Source: DAOUFU01 sp034429275 (GTDB lineage: Bacteria > Chloroflexota > Anaerolineae > Aggregatilineales > Aggregatilineaceae). Taken from it: DNA of 13,445 nt. The translations under genes were made by a program, and so were the position numbers. The notes under the pieces were generated by a model. It made no database searches and was not told the origin of the DNA. It saw only the letters and a list, made by a program, of their open reading frames with translations. Location of the stretch: positions 1 to 13,445 of the forward strand of contig DAOUFU010000089.1 in the NCBI GenBank assembly GCA_034429275.1, read 5' to 3'. Below, piece by piece: positions 1 through 7,595 of the stretch. Position 1 is the stretch's first letter, and the number at the start of each line of letters is the position of its first letter.

Positions 1-601
1 ATACAAATTTTGCTCCGCCATTCACCGCACGGGCCAAGGCGTGCACGTCCAGGTGTGTGCCGCCGACTGCGCCCCAATGGCTGGGGATCACCCAACCGGG
101 TGTCATGCGGCGAACCAGGTCTGCCGCGCGATCTGGGGAGAGCGTGCCCGGCCCACCGGCGACCGGGAGGATCGCCACATCCGCGGGGATGTTGCCGAGT
201 TCGGGCACATCGGCGGTGCGGCCCGCGTAGTAGATATCGTAGTAGTCGATGGAAATGAGGAAGCCCAGCTCGTTTTTCGAGACGGGGTGGTTGCCGGTGA
301 AGGTATAGGCGGGGACAGCGGTGATCCGTGCGGTATCGACGTTGACGCTCTGCCAGGGGCGGAGCACGGTGACTTTGCCGGGCAGCGTTTCTGCCGCGGA
401 GGGGTTGGCGATCACGACCGTGTGCGGCCCGCGCATCTTCTCGACATCGGCGGGCGAGCAGTGATCGTAATCGTCGCTGGAGACCAGGATGATATCCGCC
501 AGGAAAGCCCCTCGCGCCATTCGCCAGGGGTTGATGTAGATCAGCGGCGGACCCTCAATACGAAAACTTGCGTGTCCGAGCCAATGGATACGGTCAATCA
601 T
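1..601 (-). CDS. MBL-fold (UlaG/UPF0173-like) protein, 5' part, metal site degenerate
   Basis: The minus strand encodes 200 residues from ATG at 601 and continues past the window edge, so the C-terminus is missing. An AGGA lies about 7 nt before the ATG. The start HWLGHASFRI, the D-H-C-S-P segment (D46, H47), the H105-P106 loop, the Y-A-G-R-T strand, the ILPVAGG strand and PSHWG (H175) match, in order, the UlaG/UPF0173 branch of the metallo-beta-lactamase fold. Members are usually cytoplasmic metal-dependent hydrolases. Here the canonical HxHxDH motif reads S42-x-D44-x-D46-H47, and the usual bridging Asp of the GDT motif is R128. Two metal-binding His and the bridging Asp are therefore replaced, so catalysis by the usual mechanism is doubtful. 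The fold call is firm from motif order; substrate and function are unknown. It is divergent from the aminotransferase gene. Confidence 0.85.
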   Translation of the reverse strand, partial: MIDRIHWLGHASFRIEGPPLIYINPWRMARGAFLADIILVSSDDYDHCSPADVEKMRGPHTVVIANPSAAETLPGKVTVLRPWQSVNVDTARITAVPAYTFTGNHPVSKNELGFLISIDYYDIYYAGRTADVPELGNIPADVAILPVAGGPGTLSPDRAADLVRRMTPGWVIPSHWGAVGGTHLDVHALARAVNGGAKFV

Positions 602-974
602 AGCGAGTCCTGAACAGTGTAGATGTGTCCCAAACCTGCCGGGCGGTGAACCAGGCGGCCCTGGGCGCTGAAGGCCCCGGCCCTGTGGGGTGGTGCTCAC
701 CTTTGCCGGCTTGAAGATACGCGCATCGGTCCGTAATTTTCATGCTGACGCAGGTTAAGAACATTTCACAGTGTACCATTGGCCAGAATCCCATGCAATA
801 GTTTTCTCTTGAACCAGCTTAGCATTGGATTAAGATCGGATGAATAAAAAAGGTCGATTTTTACGGTATGGCGGTAAGATGTCGCGTCGCCTGCCGGTGT
901 TATAATAGCGGCCAGGGCTTTGGCGGGGCGCTGCTGCGCCCCCATCGACGGTAATCATTGTGAAAGGACACCGC
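602..974. other. Divergent intergenic region
   Basis: This 373-base stretch separates two divergent genes and no convincing protein is seen in it. The part near the minus-strand gene is GC-rich with a small hairpin (CCAGG-CGGC-CCTGG). About 720-880 is clearly more AT-rich than the surrounding genes, as expected of promoter DNA. Candidate plus-strand promoters lie at 809-836 (TTGAAC, 16 nt, TAAGAT; weak) and 898-906 (strong extended -10). No clear minus-strand promoter was found. Confidence 0.6.
898..906 (+). promoter_or_regulatory. Extended -10 promoter of the aminotransferase gene
   Basis: TGTTATAAT contains the extended -10 dinucleotide TG, one spacer base and a perfect TATAAT. No good -35 hexamer lies 16-18 nt upstream, which is typical of extended -10 sigma-70-type promoters. 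Transcription would start near 912-914, leaving a leader of about 60 nt before the GTG at 975. Confidence 0.65.
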
Positions 975-2198
975 GTGAGCACACTTCCCACCTATGATCT
1001 GGCTGCAGTGCGGGCCGAGTTCCCCATCAGCCAACGAGTCACCTACCTCAACCACGCGGGCGTATCGCCGCTGCCGCTGCCCGCTCGGCGCGCGCACGAC
1101 TTCGCCACCGATGGGCTGGTGATGGACCCGGCAGGGCTGTTTGGGCCGCAGCCGCCCGATGGCGAAACCATCTTTGCCGCCTTCTCGAACACGATGGCGG
1201 TGCTGATCCACGCGGCGAGTCCCCGTGAGATTGTCACCACGGGCAGCACATCGACCGCGTTGAACACCGTGGCCCAGGCCATCGACTGGCAGCCGGGCGA
1301 TAACATCCTGGTGTGCGATGTCGAGTTCCCCTCCAATGTGTATCCCTGGCAGGCGCTGGCGCGGCGCGGAGTCGAGGTGCGGCTCGTCCCGGCGGACGAG
1401 GGCGGCGCGTCGGTGGCGGCCTTTGAACCCTACGTCGATGCGCGCACCCGGCTGATCGCTGTGAGTGCCGTGCAGTTTTTCACCGGGCACCGCGCCGACC
1501 TGGGCGCGCTCGGCGCGTTCTGCCGGTCGCGCGGCATCCTGTTCTCGGTGGATGCGATCCAGGCGGCAGGACATATTCCGATCGATGTGCAGGCCATGCA
1601 GATCGACATTCTGGCTTCCGGCGGGCAGAAATCGCTGATGGGGCCGATGGGGCAGGGCTTCCTGTATGTGCGGGACGAAGTCGCCGAGCGGATGCAGCCA
1701 GCGATGGTGGGACCCAACGCCACTGTCGGCTGGGAGCACTGGCTGGCCTATGACCTGACGCCGCTGCCGGGCGCGGCCCGCTTCATGCCGGGGACGATCA
1801 ACATGGTGGGCATGTTCGCGCTGGTGGCCAGCGTGCGCTTTCTGATGGGGCTGGGCGTGCCCCACATCGACGCGTGGACACGGCACCTGTCGCAGCTTGC
1901 CATTGAGGACCTGGACGCGCGCGGCTGGCGGGTGATCACGCCGCGCGACCCGGACCGGCTCGGCCCGATCGTGACCTTCTACGCGGGGACGAGCGCAGAG
2001 GCCGATGCCCTGATAGGGCAGTTGAAGGCGCGGGGGATCATCGTGGTCAAGCATCTCGACCGCGCCGGGGCCGGTCATATACGAATTTCAACTCACTGCT
2101 ATAATACGGAGGAAGAAGTGCTGCGCGTCGGCGAAGCGCTGGCCGACTGCGCACGCCAGGGAATGCGGGATCATTCCTCTCCATCATCGCAATCCTGA
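975..2198 (+). CDS. Class V aminotransferase-fold PLP enzyme (desulfurase/epimerase-like)
   Basis: This 407-residue protein has the full landmark set of fold-type I class V aminotransferases: a TTGSTSTALN phosphate-binding turn, D193 in SVDAIQAAGH (pairs with the pyridine nitrogen), K219 in SGGQKSL (Schiff-base lysine), and RIST...YNTEEE near the C-terminus. The family includes SufS/NifS cysteine desulfurases, isopenicillin-N epimerases and kynureninase-like enzymes. The loop that carries the catalytic Cys in SufS-type enzymes (usually R-A-G-H-H-C) reads D-R-A-G-A-G-H-I-R, with no Cys, so a true cysteine desulfurase is unlikely; no suf or isc genes are adjacent. GTG at 975 is preferred because AAAGGA lies 6 nt before it; an in-frame GTG at 960 has no comparable ribosome site. 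The cytoplasmic substrate is unknown. Confidence 0.88.
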   Translation: MSTLPTYDLAAVRAEFPISQRVTYLNHAGVSPLPLPARRAHDFATDGLVMDPAGLFGPQPPDGETIFAAFSNTMAVLIHAASPREIVTTGSTSTALNTVAQAIDWQPGDNILVCDVEFPSNVYPWQALARRGVEVRLVPADEGGASVAAFEPYVDARTRLIAVSAVQFFTGHRADLGALGAFCRSRGILFSVDAIQAAGHIPIDVQAMQIDILASGGQKSLMGPMGQGFLYVRDEVAERMQPAMVGPNATVGWEHWLAYDLTPLPGAARFMPGTINMVGMFALVASVRFLMGLGVPHIDAWTRHLSQLAIEDLDARGWRVITPRDPDRLGPIVTFYAGTSAEADALIGQLKARGIIVVKHLDRAGAGHIRISTHCYNTEEEVLRVGEALADCARQGMRDHSSPSSQS

Positions 2199-2254
2199 CC
2201 CGAAATCAATTCCTGTACTCTGAACGTCTGCTTTATTTAGGAGCACACGGCCTT

Positions 2255-3595
2255 ATGACACCACAATCGCCTGCTCAACAACGCCCGCCTGCCGCCGCTG
2301 CACAGTCACAAGGTCCCTGGATGCCGCCGCCCATCCGCAATATTCAGGATGTGGGTTTGAACCTGGGCGTGCTCTCGGACCTGGCGATCAAGACGCTGTA
2401 CTTCGGCGGCTATATGAACGGTAACCAGATTGCCGAATCCATGCATCTGCCCTTCACCGGCGTGGTAGACCAGGTGATCGAAGGGCTGAAGCGCGAAAAG
2501 TTCCTGGAAGTGCGCGGCAGCGCCGGGCTGAACGCCGCCATGTGGGAATATGTGATCACGGCCAAGGGCAGCGAAAAAGCCCAGGAGGCGATGGCGCGCA
2601 CGCAGTACGCGGGGCCGTGCCCGGTCACGCTGGAGCAGTATTACCAGGCGATGAATGCCCAGGCGCGCGCCAAGCTCTCGATCACGCGCGACCTGCTGAA
2701 CAAAGCCCTGCGCGGCCTGGTGGTCAACGAGAATATGTATATGCGGGTGGGTCCGGCAGTGAACTCCGGCAAAGCGATCTTCATGTATGGGCCGCCCGGC
2801 AACGGCAAGACGACCATCGCGCAGGCGGTGGGCCGGATGATCCTGGGCGCGCCGATGTGGATTCCCTATGCGGTTGATGTGGACGGGCAGGTGATCCGTG
2901 TGTTCGACAACGTGAATCACGAGGTGCTGCCCGACGACAACGAAGCGCGGACTACCGTCGCGGGGGTGCGCCGCGACCCGCGCTGGCTGCGCATCCGCCG
3001 CCCGGTGATCATGGTGGGCGGCGAGCTGACGCTCGAAACGCTCGACCTGGTGTACGACCCGATCAACAAGTATTACGAAGCGCCGTTCCAGATGAAGGCG
3101 AACGGCGGCATGTTCCTGATCGACGACTTCGGGCGGCAGCAGGTGCGCCCGCGCGACCTGCTCAACCGCTGGATCGTGCCGCTGGAAAGCCGGGTGGACT
3201 TCCTGACGCTCTCCACCGGGCGGAAGATCGAGATTCCGTTCAATGTGCTGATTGTATTCAGCACGAATATGCCGCCCGCCGACCTGGTCGATGAAGCGTT
3301 CCTGCGCCGTATTCCGCACAAGATCGAGGTGGGGGACCCCAGCTTCGACGAGTATCGCGAAATCTTCAAGCGGGTGTGCGAGGCCAAGCGGGTGCCCTAT
3401 GACGAGCAAGCGCTGGCGTACCTGCTGCAGGAATGGTACATCAAGCACGACCGCCGACCGCGCGCCGTGCATCCGCGCGACATCATCGAGCAGATCATCG
3501 ACATCTCGCGCTATCTCAACCAGCCGCCGCAGCTCACCAAAGACCTGATCGACCATGCGGCTTCGGCCTATTTTGTGGACCTGGATTCGTACTAG
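2255..3595 (+). CDS. AAA+ ATPase with N-terminal winged-helix domain
   Basis: The protein has 446 residues. Residues 1-25 are a Pro/Gln/Ala-rich tail. About 35-125 look like a winged-helix domain: TLYFGGYMNGNQIAESM, then a recognition-helix-like stretch, then a wing ending at YVITAKG. An AAA+ core follows: Walker A GPPGNGKT (179-186, K185), Walker B FLIDDFG (D290, D291), sensor-1 FSTN, and FLRRI (R351/R352) as the likely arginine finger, then a helical lid. It should be a cytoplasmic, oligomeric, ATP-driven machine, perhaps binding DNA or a partner through the winged helix; the target cannot be read from sequence. AGGAG lies 11 nt before the ATG. It follows the aminotransferase by 56 nt and precedes nnr by 15 nt, so co-transcription with nnr is likely. 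It ends in TAG. Confidence 0.9.
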   Translation: MTPQSPAQQRPPAAAAQSQGPWMPPPIRNIQDVGLNLGVLSDLAIKTLYFGGYMNGNQIAESMHLPFTGVVDQVIEGLKREKFLEVRGSAGLNAAMWEYVITAKGSEKAQEAMARTQYAGPCPVTLEQYYQAMNAQARAKLSITRDLLNKALRGLVVNENMYMRVGPAVNSGKAIFMYGPPGNGKTTIAQAVGRMILGAPMWIPYAVDVDGQVIRVFDNVNHEVLPDDNEARTTVAGVRRDPRWLRIRRPVIMVGGELTLETLDLVYDPINKYYEAPFQMKANGGMFLIDDFGRQQVRPRDLLNRWIVPLESRVDFLTLSTGRKIEIPFNVLIVFSTNMPPADLVDEAFLRRIPHKIEVGDPSFDEYREIFKRVCEAKRVPYDEQALAYLLQEWYIKHDRRPRAVHPRDIIEQIIDISRYLNQPPQLTKDLIDHAASAYFVDLDSY

Positions 3596-3610
3596 GCGGG
3601 TGCGGGAACC

Positions 3611-5338
3611 ATGCCCAAGATTGTCACCACCGACCAGATGCGCGCCATCGAGCAGGCGGCGGATGCGCAGGGGCATTCCTACGCCCGGATGATGGAGCGC
3701 GCGGGGGCGGCGGTCGCGGCCTGTGCCCAAGAGCGTCTGGCCGGGATCGATGCGCCGCGCGTCGTCGTGCTGGTCGGCTCCGGCAACAACGGCGGCGATG
3801 GGCTGGTTGCGGCGCGCCTGCTGCGTGAATGGGTGCCCGACAGCCAGATTGGAGCTTATTTGCTGGCCGAGCGCGACCCGGCGGCGGATCCCGTATTTGC
3901 CGGGGCACAGGGGGCCGGTGTCGAGATGGTGCACGTCACCGCGCGCAAACGCGCGGCGCTGGATCGCCTGAAAGAGTCCGTTCGCAGCGCGCACCTGGTG
4001 ATCGATGCCCTGTTCGGTACGCGGCTGCGGCTGCCCATCGCCGGGGACGCTGCCGCCATGCTGCGCACCGTTCACGAGGGGCTGGCGCTGCGAGGGGCGG
4101 AGCATTCCCCACAGCCGTTCATCACGCCCGCCGATCCCGCGATGCTGCTCGACGAGGAGCCGGTCATCCTGGCGGTGGACTGCCCCAGCGGGCTGCACTG
4201 TGACACGGGCGAATGTGACCCGCTCACGCTGCGGGCACACGACACGGTGACATTCGCCGCCGCCAAGCCAGGGCTGTTTGTCTTCCCCGGCGCGGAGACG
4301 GTCGGCAGGCTGCACATCGGCGATATCGGGCTGCCATCGCCGCTGCCCGCGCTGGACGAGGTCAGGTTCACCCTGGTGGATGCCGCCGAGACGGGCGCGC
4401 GCCTGCCGCACCGCCCGCGCAGCAGTCACAAGGGCACGCACGGCAAGGCATTGATCGTGGGCGGCAGCCTCAACCTGATCGGCGCGCCGGTGCTGGCGGG
4501 TAGCGGTGCGTACCGCGTGGGCGCGGGCCTGGTGACCATCGCCGCGCCGGAAGTGATCGTGCCGGTGCTGGCCGGGATGCTGCCGGAAGCGACCTGGCTG
4601 CTGCTGCCTCACGAGATGGGCGTGGTGATGGAGGACGCGGTCCGGGTGCTGCGGGCAGAGGTGGCAGGCTATACGGCGCTGCTGATTGGTCCTGGCCTGG
4701 GGGCGGATGAGTGCGCGGCGCGTTTCTTGCGCGATCTGCTGTGCCCGGCGGAAGATCGGCGGGGCGAGCGAGCGCTGGGCTTCGCGCTGCCCGGCACGGA
4801 TTCGGCTCCGGCGGGCGCGGGCGACTGCACGCTCCCGGCGCTGGTGTTGGATGCGGACGCGCTCAATTTGCTGGCGCGCATGGACGACTGGCCGCGCCTG
4901 GTGCCGCCGAACAGCATCCTGACGCCGCATCCCGCCGAGTTTGGCCGGTTGGCCCGCCGATCCACCGCAGAAGTTCAGGCCGATCGGTTGGCGCTGGCCC
5001 AGCCCAAGGCCGCCGAGTGGGGGTGCATCGTGGTGTTGAAGGGCGCGTTTACGATCGTCGCGGCACCGGATGGCCGCGCTGCGCTGCTGCCGTTTGCGAC
5101 TTCGGCGCTGGCCAAAGCCGGGACCGGCGATGTGCTGGCCGGGGTGATCGTCGGGCTGCTGGCGCAAGGACTCGACCCCTATGACGCGGCGCTGGCAGGG
5201 GGATGGCTGCACGGTATGGCGGGGGTGCGCGCTGCCCAGGCATTGGAGACCGAAGCCAGCGTCACGGCGCGCGACGTGATCGAGATGCTGGCCGAGGCGT
5301 ATACGCTGGCGGAGACGGCGCAAAAATCGCACACATGA
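3611..5338 (+). CDS. nnr: Bifunctional NAD(P)H-hydrate epimerase / ADP-dependent dehydratase
   Basis: The 575-residue protein joins the two enzymes that repair hydrated NADH and NADPH: the N-terminal epimerase (YjeF_N) interconverts R and S hydrates, and the C-terminal dehydratase (ribokinase-like) removes water at the cost of a nucleotide. Epimerase motifs are GSGNNGGDGL (56-65) and AVDCPSG (D190). Dehydratase motifs are KGTHGKALIVGGS (from K274), LTPHPAEFGRL (from L437), VVLKGAFT and AKAGTGDVLAG (catalytic Asp D507). It is longer than the usual roughly 500 residues, with an extra loop before AVDCPSG and another around 376-402 that looks like low-complexity padding. It starts 15 nt after the AAA ATPase stop with only a weak G-rich ribosome site, so translation may depend on the upstream gene. 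Cytoplasmic. Confidence 0.96.
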   Translation: MPKIVTTDQMRAIEQAADAQGHSYARMMERAGAAVAACAQERLAGIDAPRVVVLVGSGNNGGDGLVAARLLREWVPDSQIGAYLLAERDPAADPVFAGAQGAGVEMVHVTARKRAALDRLKESVRSAHLVIDALFGTRLRLPIAGDAAAMLRTVHEGLALRGAEHSPQPFITPADPAMLLDEEPVILAVDCPSGLHCDTGECDPLTLRAHDTVTFAAAKPGLFVFPGAETVGRLHIGDIGLPSPLPALDEVRFTLVDAAETGARLPHRPRSSHKGTHGKALIVGGSLNLIGAPVLAGSGAYRVGAGLVTIAAPEVIVPVLAGMLPEATWLLLPHEMGVVMEDAVRVLRAEVAGYTALLIGPGLGADECAARFLRDLLCPAEDRRGERALGFALPGTDSAPAGAGDCTLPALVLDADALNLLARMDDWPRLVPPNSILTPHPAEFGRLARRSTAEVQADRLALAQPKAAEWGCIVVLKGAFTIVAAPDGRAALLPFATSALAKAGTGDVLAGVIVGLLAQGLDPYDAALAGGWLHGMAGVRAAQALETEASVTARDVIEMLAEAYTLAETAQKSHT

Positions 5339-5372
5339 GGGGGGGGCCAGTTGAGTTCACGCCCTGTGATCA

Positions 5373-5392
5373 ACGGGCCGCTAGCGGCCCGT
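5373..5392. repeat. Perfect 20-bp palindrome
   Basis: ACGGGCCGCTAGCGGCCCGT is identical to its own reverse complement, centred on GCTAGC. It lies 35 bases after the nnr stop and 11 bases before repeat copy 1. As RNA it would fold into a GC-rich hairpin but lacks a following T-run. A GC-rich inverted repeat (12016-12027) sits at the matching place beside copy 2. Confidence 0.85.
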
Positions 5393-5403
5393 GTAAGCTT
5401 CCC

Positions 5404-5474
5404 CATGCGCTGTGGCAATTTGATCGGATATGAGAGGGCGGACTCACGCGGGGGCATCATAGCCGGTTTTTCTC
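5404..5474 (+). repeat. Interspersed repeat, copy 1 (uninterrupted)
   Basis: The 36-bp core 5404-5439 matches the reverse complement of 11974-12009 at 33 of 36 positions, and its last 20 bases (TTGATCGGATATGAGAGGGC) are identical. The following 35 bases (5440-5474, starting GGACTC and containing TAGCCG) align to the reverse complement of 11820-11853 at about 26 positions with one gap. In this copy the two parts are directly joined; in copy 2 they are separated by 120 bp. It is probably noncoding and may be a family dispersed in the genome. Confidence 0.8.
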
Positions 5475-5537
5475 AGAGGGCATGAGCGTGCGGCGAAACA
5501 CGGCGGCGTGAACTTTCGGAAAATGCGCTCCAAATGA

Positions 5538-5566
5538 TTGACTCGCCGGGCGTTCTGACGTACCAT
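5538..5566 (+). promoter_or_regulatory. Sigma-70-type promoter for the proS leader
   Basis: TTGACT (5538-5543), a 17-nt spacer and TACCAT (5561-5566) form a reasonable -35/-10 pair. Transcription would start near 5573, giving a leader of about 200 nt ahead of proS with a terminator near its end. Confidence 0.5.
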
Positions 5567-5572
5567 GAACAC

Positions 5573-5774
5573 CATGAAACACGAAATGAGACACGAATTG
5601 TGGTCAGCTCCCGCCCCTACGGGCTTCCATAGCACGGCCTCCGGTCGAGGATGGCCCGTTGTGTGATGCCTGGGTGAGGGGCAGGTCCCTTACGCGCTAA
5701 CCGGCGGTCGTTCGCGACGCCGGTTTTTTGTTGTTCGGGCCGGGCGTATCCCGGAGAAGAGAGGAGAGAACCCC
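5573..5774 (+). promoter_or_regulatory. Structured proS 5' leader, candidate transcription attenuator
   Basis: The roughly 200-nt leader contains several potential RNA stems: GCCC-CTAC-GGGC in its first third, a 9-bp stem with two bulges built on ACGGCCTCC (about 5624-5653), the hairpin GTGAGGG/CCCTTAC (5674-5693, one G-U pair, loop GCAGGT), and the terminator at 5699-5731. A small hairpin CCGGG/CCCGG (5740-5754) and a purine-rich ribosome site (GAGGAG) precede the ATG. A terminator between promoter and start codon implies conditional readthrough, as in T-box leaders of aminoacyl-tRNA synthetase genes. However, the conserved T-box sequence with its UGGN bulge was not found, so the sensing mechanism is unassigned. 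Alternatively the promoter and terminator delimit a separate small RNA of about 155 nt. Confidence 0.5.
5699..5731 (+). terminator. Intrinsic terminator in the proS leader
   Basis: The left arm AACCGGCGGTCG (5699-5710) pairs with CGACGCCGGTT (5715-5725): 11 base pairs with one bulged G, closed by a TTCG tetraloop, followed by T at 5724-5729 and then GTTGTT. This is a textbook Rho-independent terminator on the plus strand, 44 nt before the proS ATG. Confidence 0.88.
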
Positions 5775-7493
5775 ATGCGACTGAGCGAGTTATTCACGCG
5801 CACACTGCGCGAGGCCCCGGCAGAGGCAGAGATGGCCAGTCACCGGCTGGCGCTGCGGGCGGGACTGGTGCGCCCGGTGGCGGCAGGGATTTACGCGCTG
5901 ATGCCGCTCGGCTGGCGCGTGATGCGTAAGATCGAGGCGATTCTGCGCGAGGAGATGGAGGCGGCGGGCGCGCAGGAGATGCGAATGCCGGTGGTGCACC
6001 CGGCGGAACTGTGGCAGGCGACCGGGCGGTGGGACAGCTTTGGGCCGGTGCTGCTCAAGTTTGCCACCGAGGGCGGGCGCGATTGTGTGCTGGGGCCAAC
6101 ACACGAGGAAGTGATCTCGGCGCGGGCTGCGCGCGAAGGGGATAGTTACAAACAGCTTCCGCAGCGCGTGTTCCAGATTCAGACCAAGTACCGGCACGAG
6201 CCGCGCCCGCGCGGCGGGTTGATCCGGCTGCGCGAATTCACCATGAAGGACGCTTACTCGCTGGATGTGGATGCCGCCGGGATGGATGCATCCTACGAGG
6301 CGATGGTGCGCGCCTACCGCGCCATTTTTGCACGGGTGGGTGTTCCGGCGATCGCAGTCGAAGCAGATACCGGCGCGATGGGGGGCAGCGGCAGCCAGGA
6401 ATTCGTGGTGCCGCACGATGGCGGCGAGGATCGCTTCGTGCAGTGCGATCGCTGCGGGTATGCGGCCAACGTGGAGGCGGCGCAGTTTGCGCTGGCCGCG
6501 CCGGATTCGGTGGAGTGGGAACCGGTGCGCCAGGTGGCGACTCCGGGGTGCAAAACGATCCAGGAAGTGGCCGATTTCCTGGGCGTGCCGACCACACAGA
6601 CGCTCAAGGCGGTGTTTTTCGTGCAGGAAATGGCCGGAGCGCCGGACCGGTTTGTATTCGCCCTGGTACGCGGCGACCTGGAGATCAACGAGGTCAAGCT
6701 GATCAATGCGCTGGGCGGGGGCACGCTGCGCGCAGCCACCGATGACGAGATTCGCGGGGTGGGGGCAGTGCCGGGCTATGCCAGCCCGATTGGGGTATCG
6801 CGCGAGGCGACGGTGATCGCGGATCGGTCGGTGCTGGTGGGGGCAAACTTCGTGGCGGGGGCGAATGTCGAGGGCTATCACCTGATGGGCGTCAACGTGA
6901 CGCGCGATGTGCCGGGAATCGCGCTGGCGGACCTGGCGGAGGCCCGCGACGGCCTGACCTGCGCGCGCTGCGGCCAGGGCAGGCTGGTCATCCGCCGGGC
7001 GATTGAGCTGGGGCACTGCTTCAAGCTGGGGACACGGTACAGTGAGCCGGTGAACGTGAGCTTCCAGGACGAACAGGGCGCGGCACACCCGGTGATGATG
7101 GGCAGCTACGGCATCGGGCTGGAGCGGCTGATGGCGGTCATCATCGAGGCCCACCATGACGAATGGGGAATCGTGTGGCCGGCGAGTGTCGCGCCGTTTG
7201 GGGTGCACATCGTGACGCTGGGGAAGGGCGATCACTATGCCGAGGTCGGCGCGCAGTTGGCCGCCGAACTGGCCGGGGCCGGGATCGAAGCGCTGCTGGA
7301 TGACCGGAACGAGACGCCGGGCGTCAAGTTCGCCGATGCCGACCTGATCGGGTGCCCGGTGCGGCTGACAGTCAGCCAGAAGGCGCTGGACGCGGGCGGC
7401 ATCGAAGCCAAACGGCGGGCGGCCCAGGAACGCGTGCTGGTCCCGCGCGGCGAGGTGATCGACTGGGTGCGCGCAGCGCTGGCCGAGTCCTGA
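5775..7493 (+). CDS. proS: Prolyl-tRNA synthetase, bacterial type with editing domain
   Basis: This 572-residue class II synthetase charges tRNA-Pro with proline in the cytoplasm. The N-terminus (MRLSELFTRTLREAP, then H-R-L-A-L-R-A-G-L-V-R-P) is characteristic of the bacterial enzyme. Motif 2 contains R140-H141-E142 in TKYRHEPRPRGGLIR, motif 3 is GSYGIGLERL (443-452, R451), and a YbaK-like editing insertion lies between them (about 225-385; includes KAVFFVQ and RGDLEINEVKL), which in the family clears Ala-tRNA-Pro. Two CxxC pairs (CDRCG and CARCG) flank the insertion. The C-terminal anticodon-binding domain is complete, and the length fits the family. GAGGAG lies about 10 nt before the ATG. 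Expression is probably controlled by the upstream leader and terminator. Confidence 0.97.
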   Translation: MRLSELFTRTLREAPAEAEMASHRLALRAGLVRPVAAGIYALMPLGWRVMRKIEAILREEMEAAGAQEMRMPVVHPAELWQATGRWDSFGPVLLKFATEGGRDCVLGPTHEEVISARAAREGDSYKQLPQRVFQIQTKYRHEPRPRGGLIRLREFTMKDAYSLDVDAAGMDASYEAMVRAYRAIFARVGVPAIAVEADTGAMGGSGSQEFVVPHDGGEDRFVQCDRCGYAANVEAAQFALAAPDSVEWEPVRQVATPGCKTIQEVADFLGVPTTQTLKAVFFVQEMAGAPDRFVFALVRGDLEINEVKLINALGGGTLRAATDDEIRGVGAVPGYASPIGVSREATVIADRSVLVGANFVAGANVEGYHLMGVNVTRDVPGIALADLAEARDGLTCARCGQGRLVIRRAIELGHCFKLGTRYSEPVNVSFQDEQGAAHPVMMGSYGIGLERLMAVIIEAHHDEWGIVWPASVAPFGVHIVTLGKGDHYAEVGAQLAAELAGAGIEALLDDRNETPGVKFADADLIGCPVRLTVSQKALDAGGIEAKRRAAQERVLVPRGEVIDWVRAALAES

Positions 7494-7535
7494 ACGGGAC
7501 TGCGCTGAGCGGTGGGCGCGGGGACCAGGGTCAGG

Positions 7536-7563
7536 TTGCCGGGCGGGGATGGGGCGATAAAAT
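7536..7563 (+). promoter_or_regulatory. Candidate promoter of the mltG-like gene
   Basis: TTGCCG (7536-7541), a 16-nt spacer and TAAAAT (7558-7563, 5 of 6 to consensus) lie in the 102-nt gap after proS, 32 nt before the ATG at 7596. This would allow transcription independent of proS. Confidence 0.45.
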
Positions 7564-7595
7564 CGGGGACCAGTGACCAACGACGCAGAGGGCTT

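Larger units (their letters stand above)
5339..5537. other. Noncoding spacer after nnr
   Basis: Together with the proS leader this forms a 436-base stretch without a protein gene. It holds a perfect 20-bp palindrome (5373-5392) and repeat copy 1 (5404-5474). The palindrome may help end nnr transcription, but no U-tract follows it. Nothing recognisable was seen between 5475 and 5537. Confidence 0.6.

Noticed and set aside
41..613. Plus-strand open frame of 190 codons opposite the MBL-fold gene
   Set aside because: The minus strand gives a clear MBL-fold protein with ordered motifs; the plus-strand product shows only mirrored composition.
602..974. Small minus-strand gene at 594-794
   Set aside because: The 66-codon frame overlaps the MBL gene start, has no ribosome site and shows no recognisable features.
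2306..5332. Open reading frame of about 1008 codons on the minus strand opposite the AAA ATPase and nnr
   Set aside because: It is rich in Arg, His, Gln and Pro with no domain, spans two strongly supported plus-strand genes, and is the expected antisense shadow of GC-rich codon use. The same holds for the minus-strand frames at 900-2078, 5790-7865 and 11832-13268.
5573..5774. T-box riboswitch, M-box, SRP RNA or 6S RNA in the proS leader
   Set aside because: The conserved T-box core with its UGGN bulge is absent (best stretch near 5683-5697 matches poorly), the GTGAGG piece resembles the M-box only superficially, and the SRP and 6S hallmarks were not found. It was kept as an unassigned attenuator.
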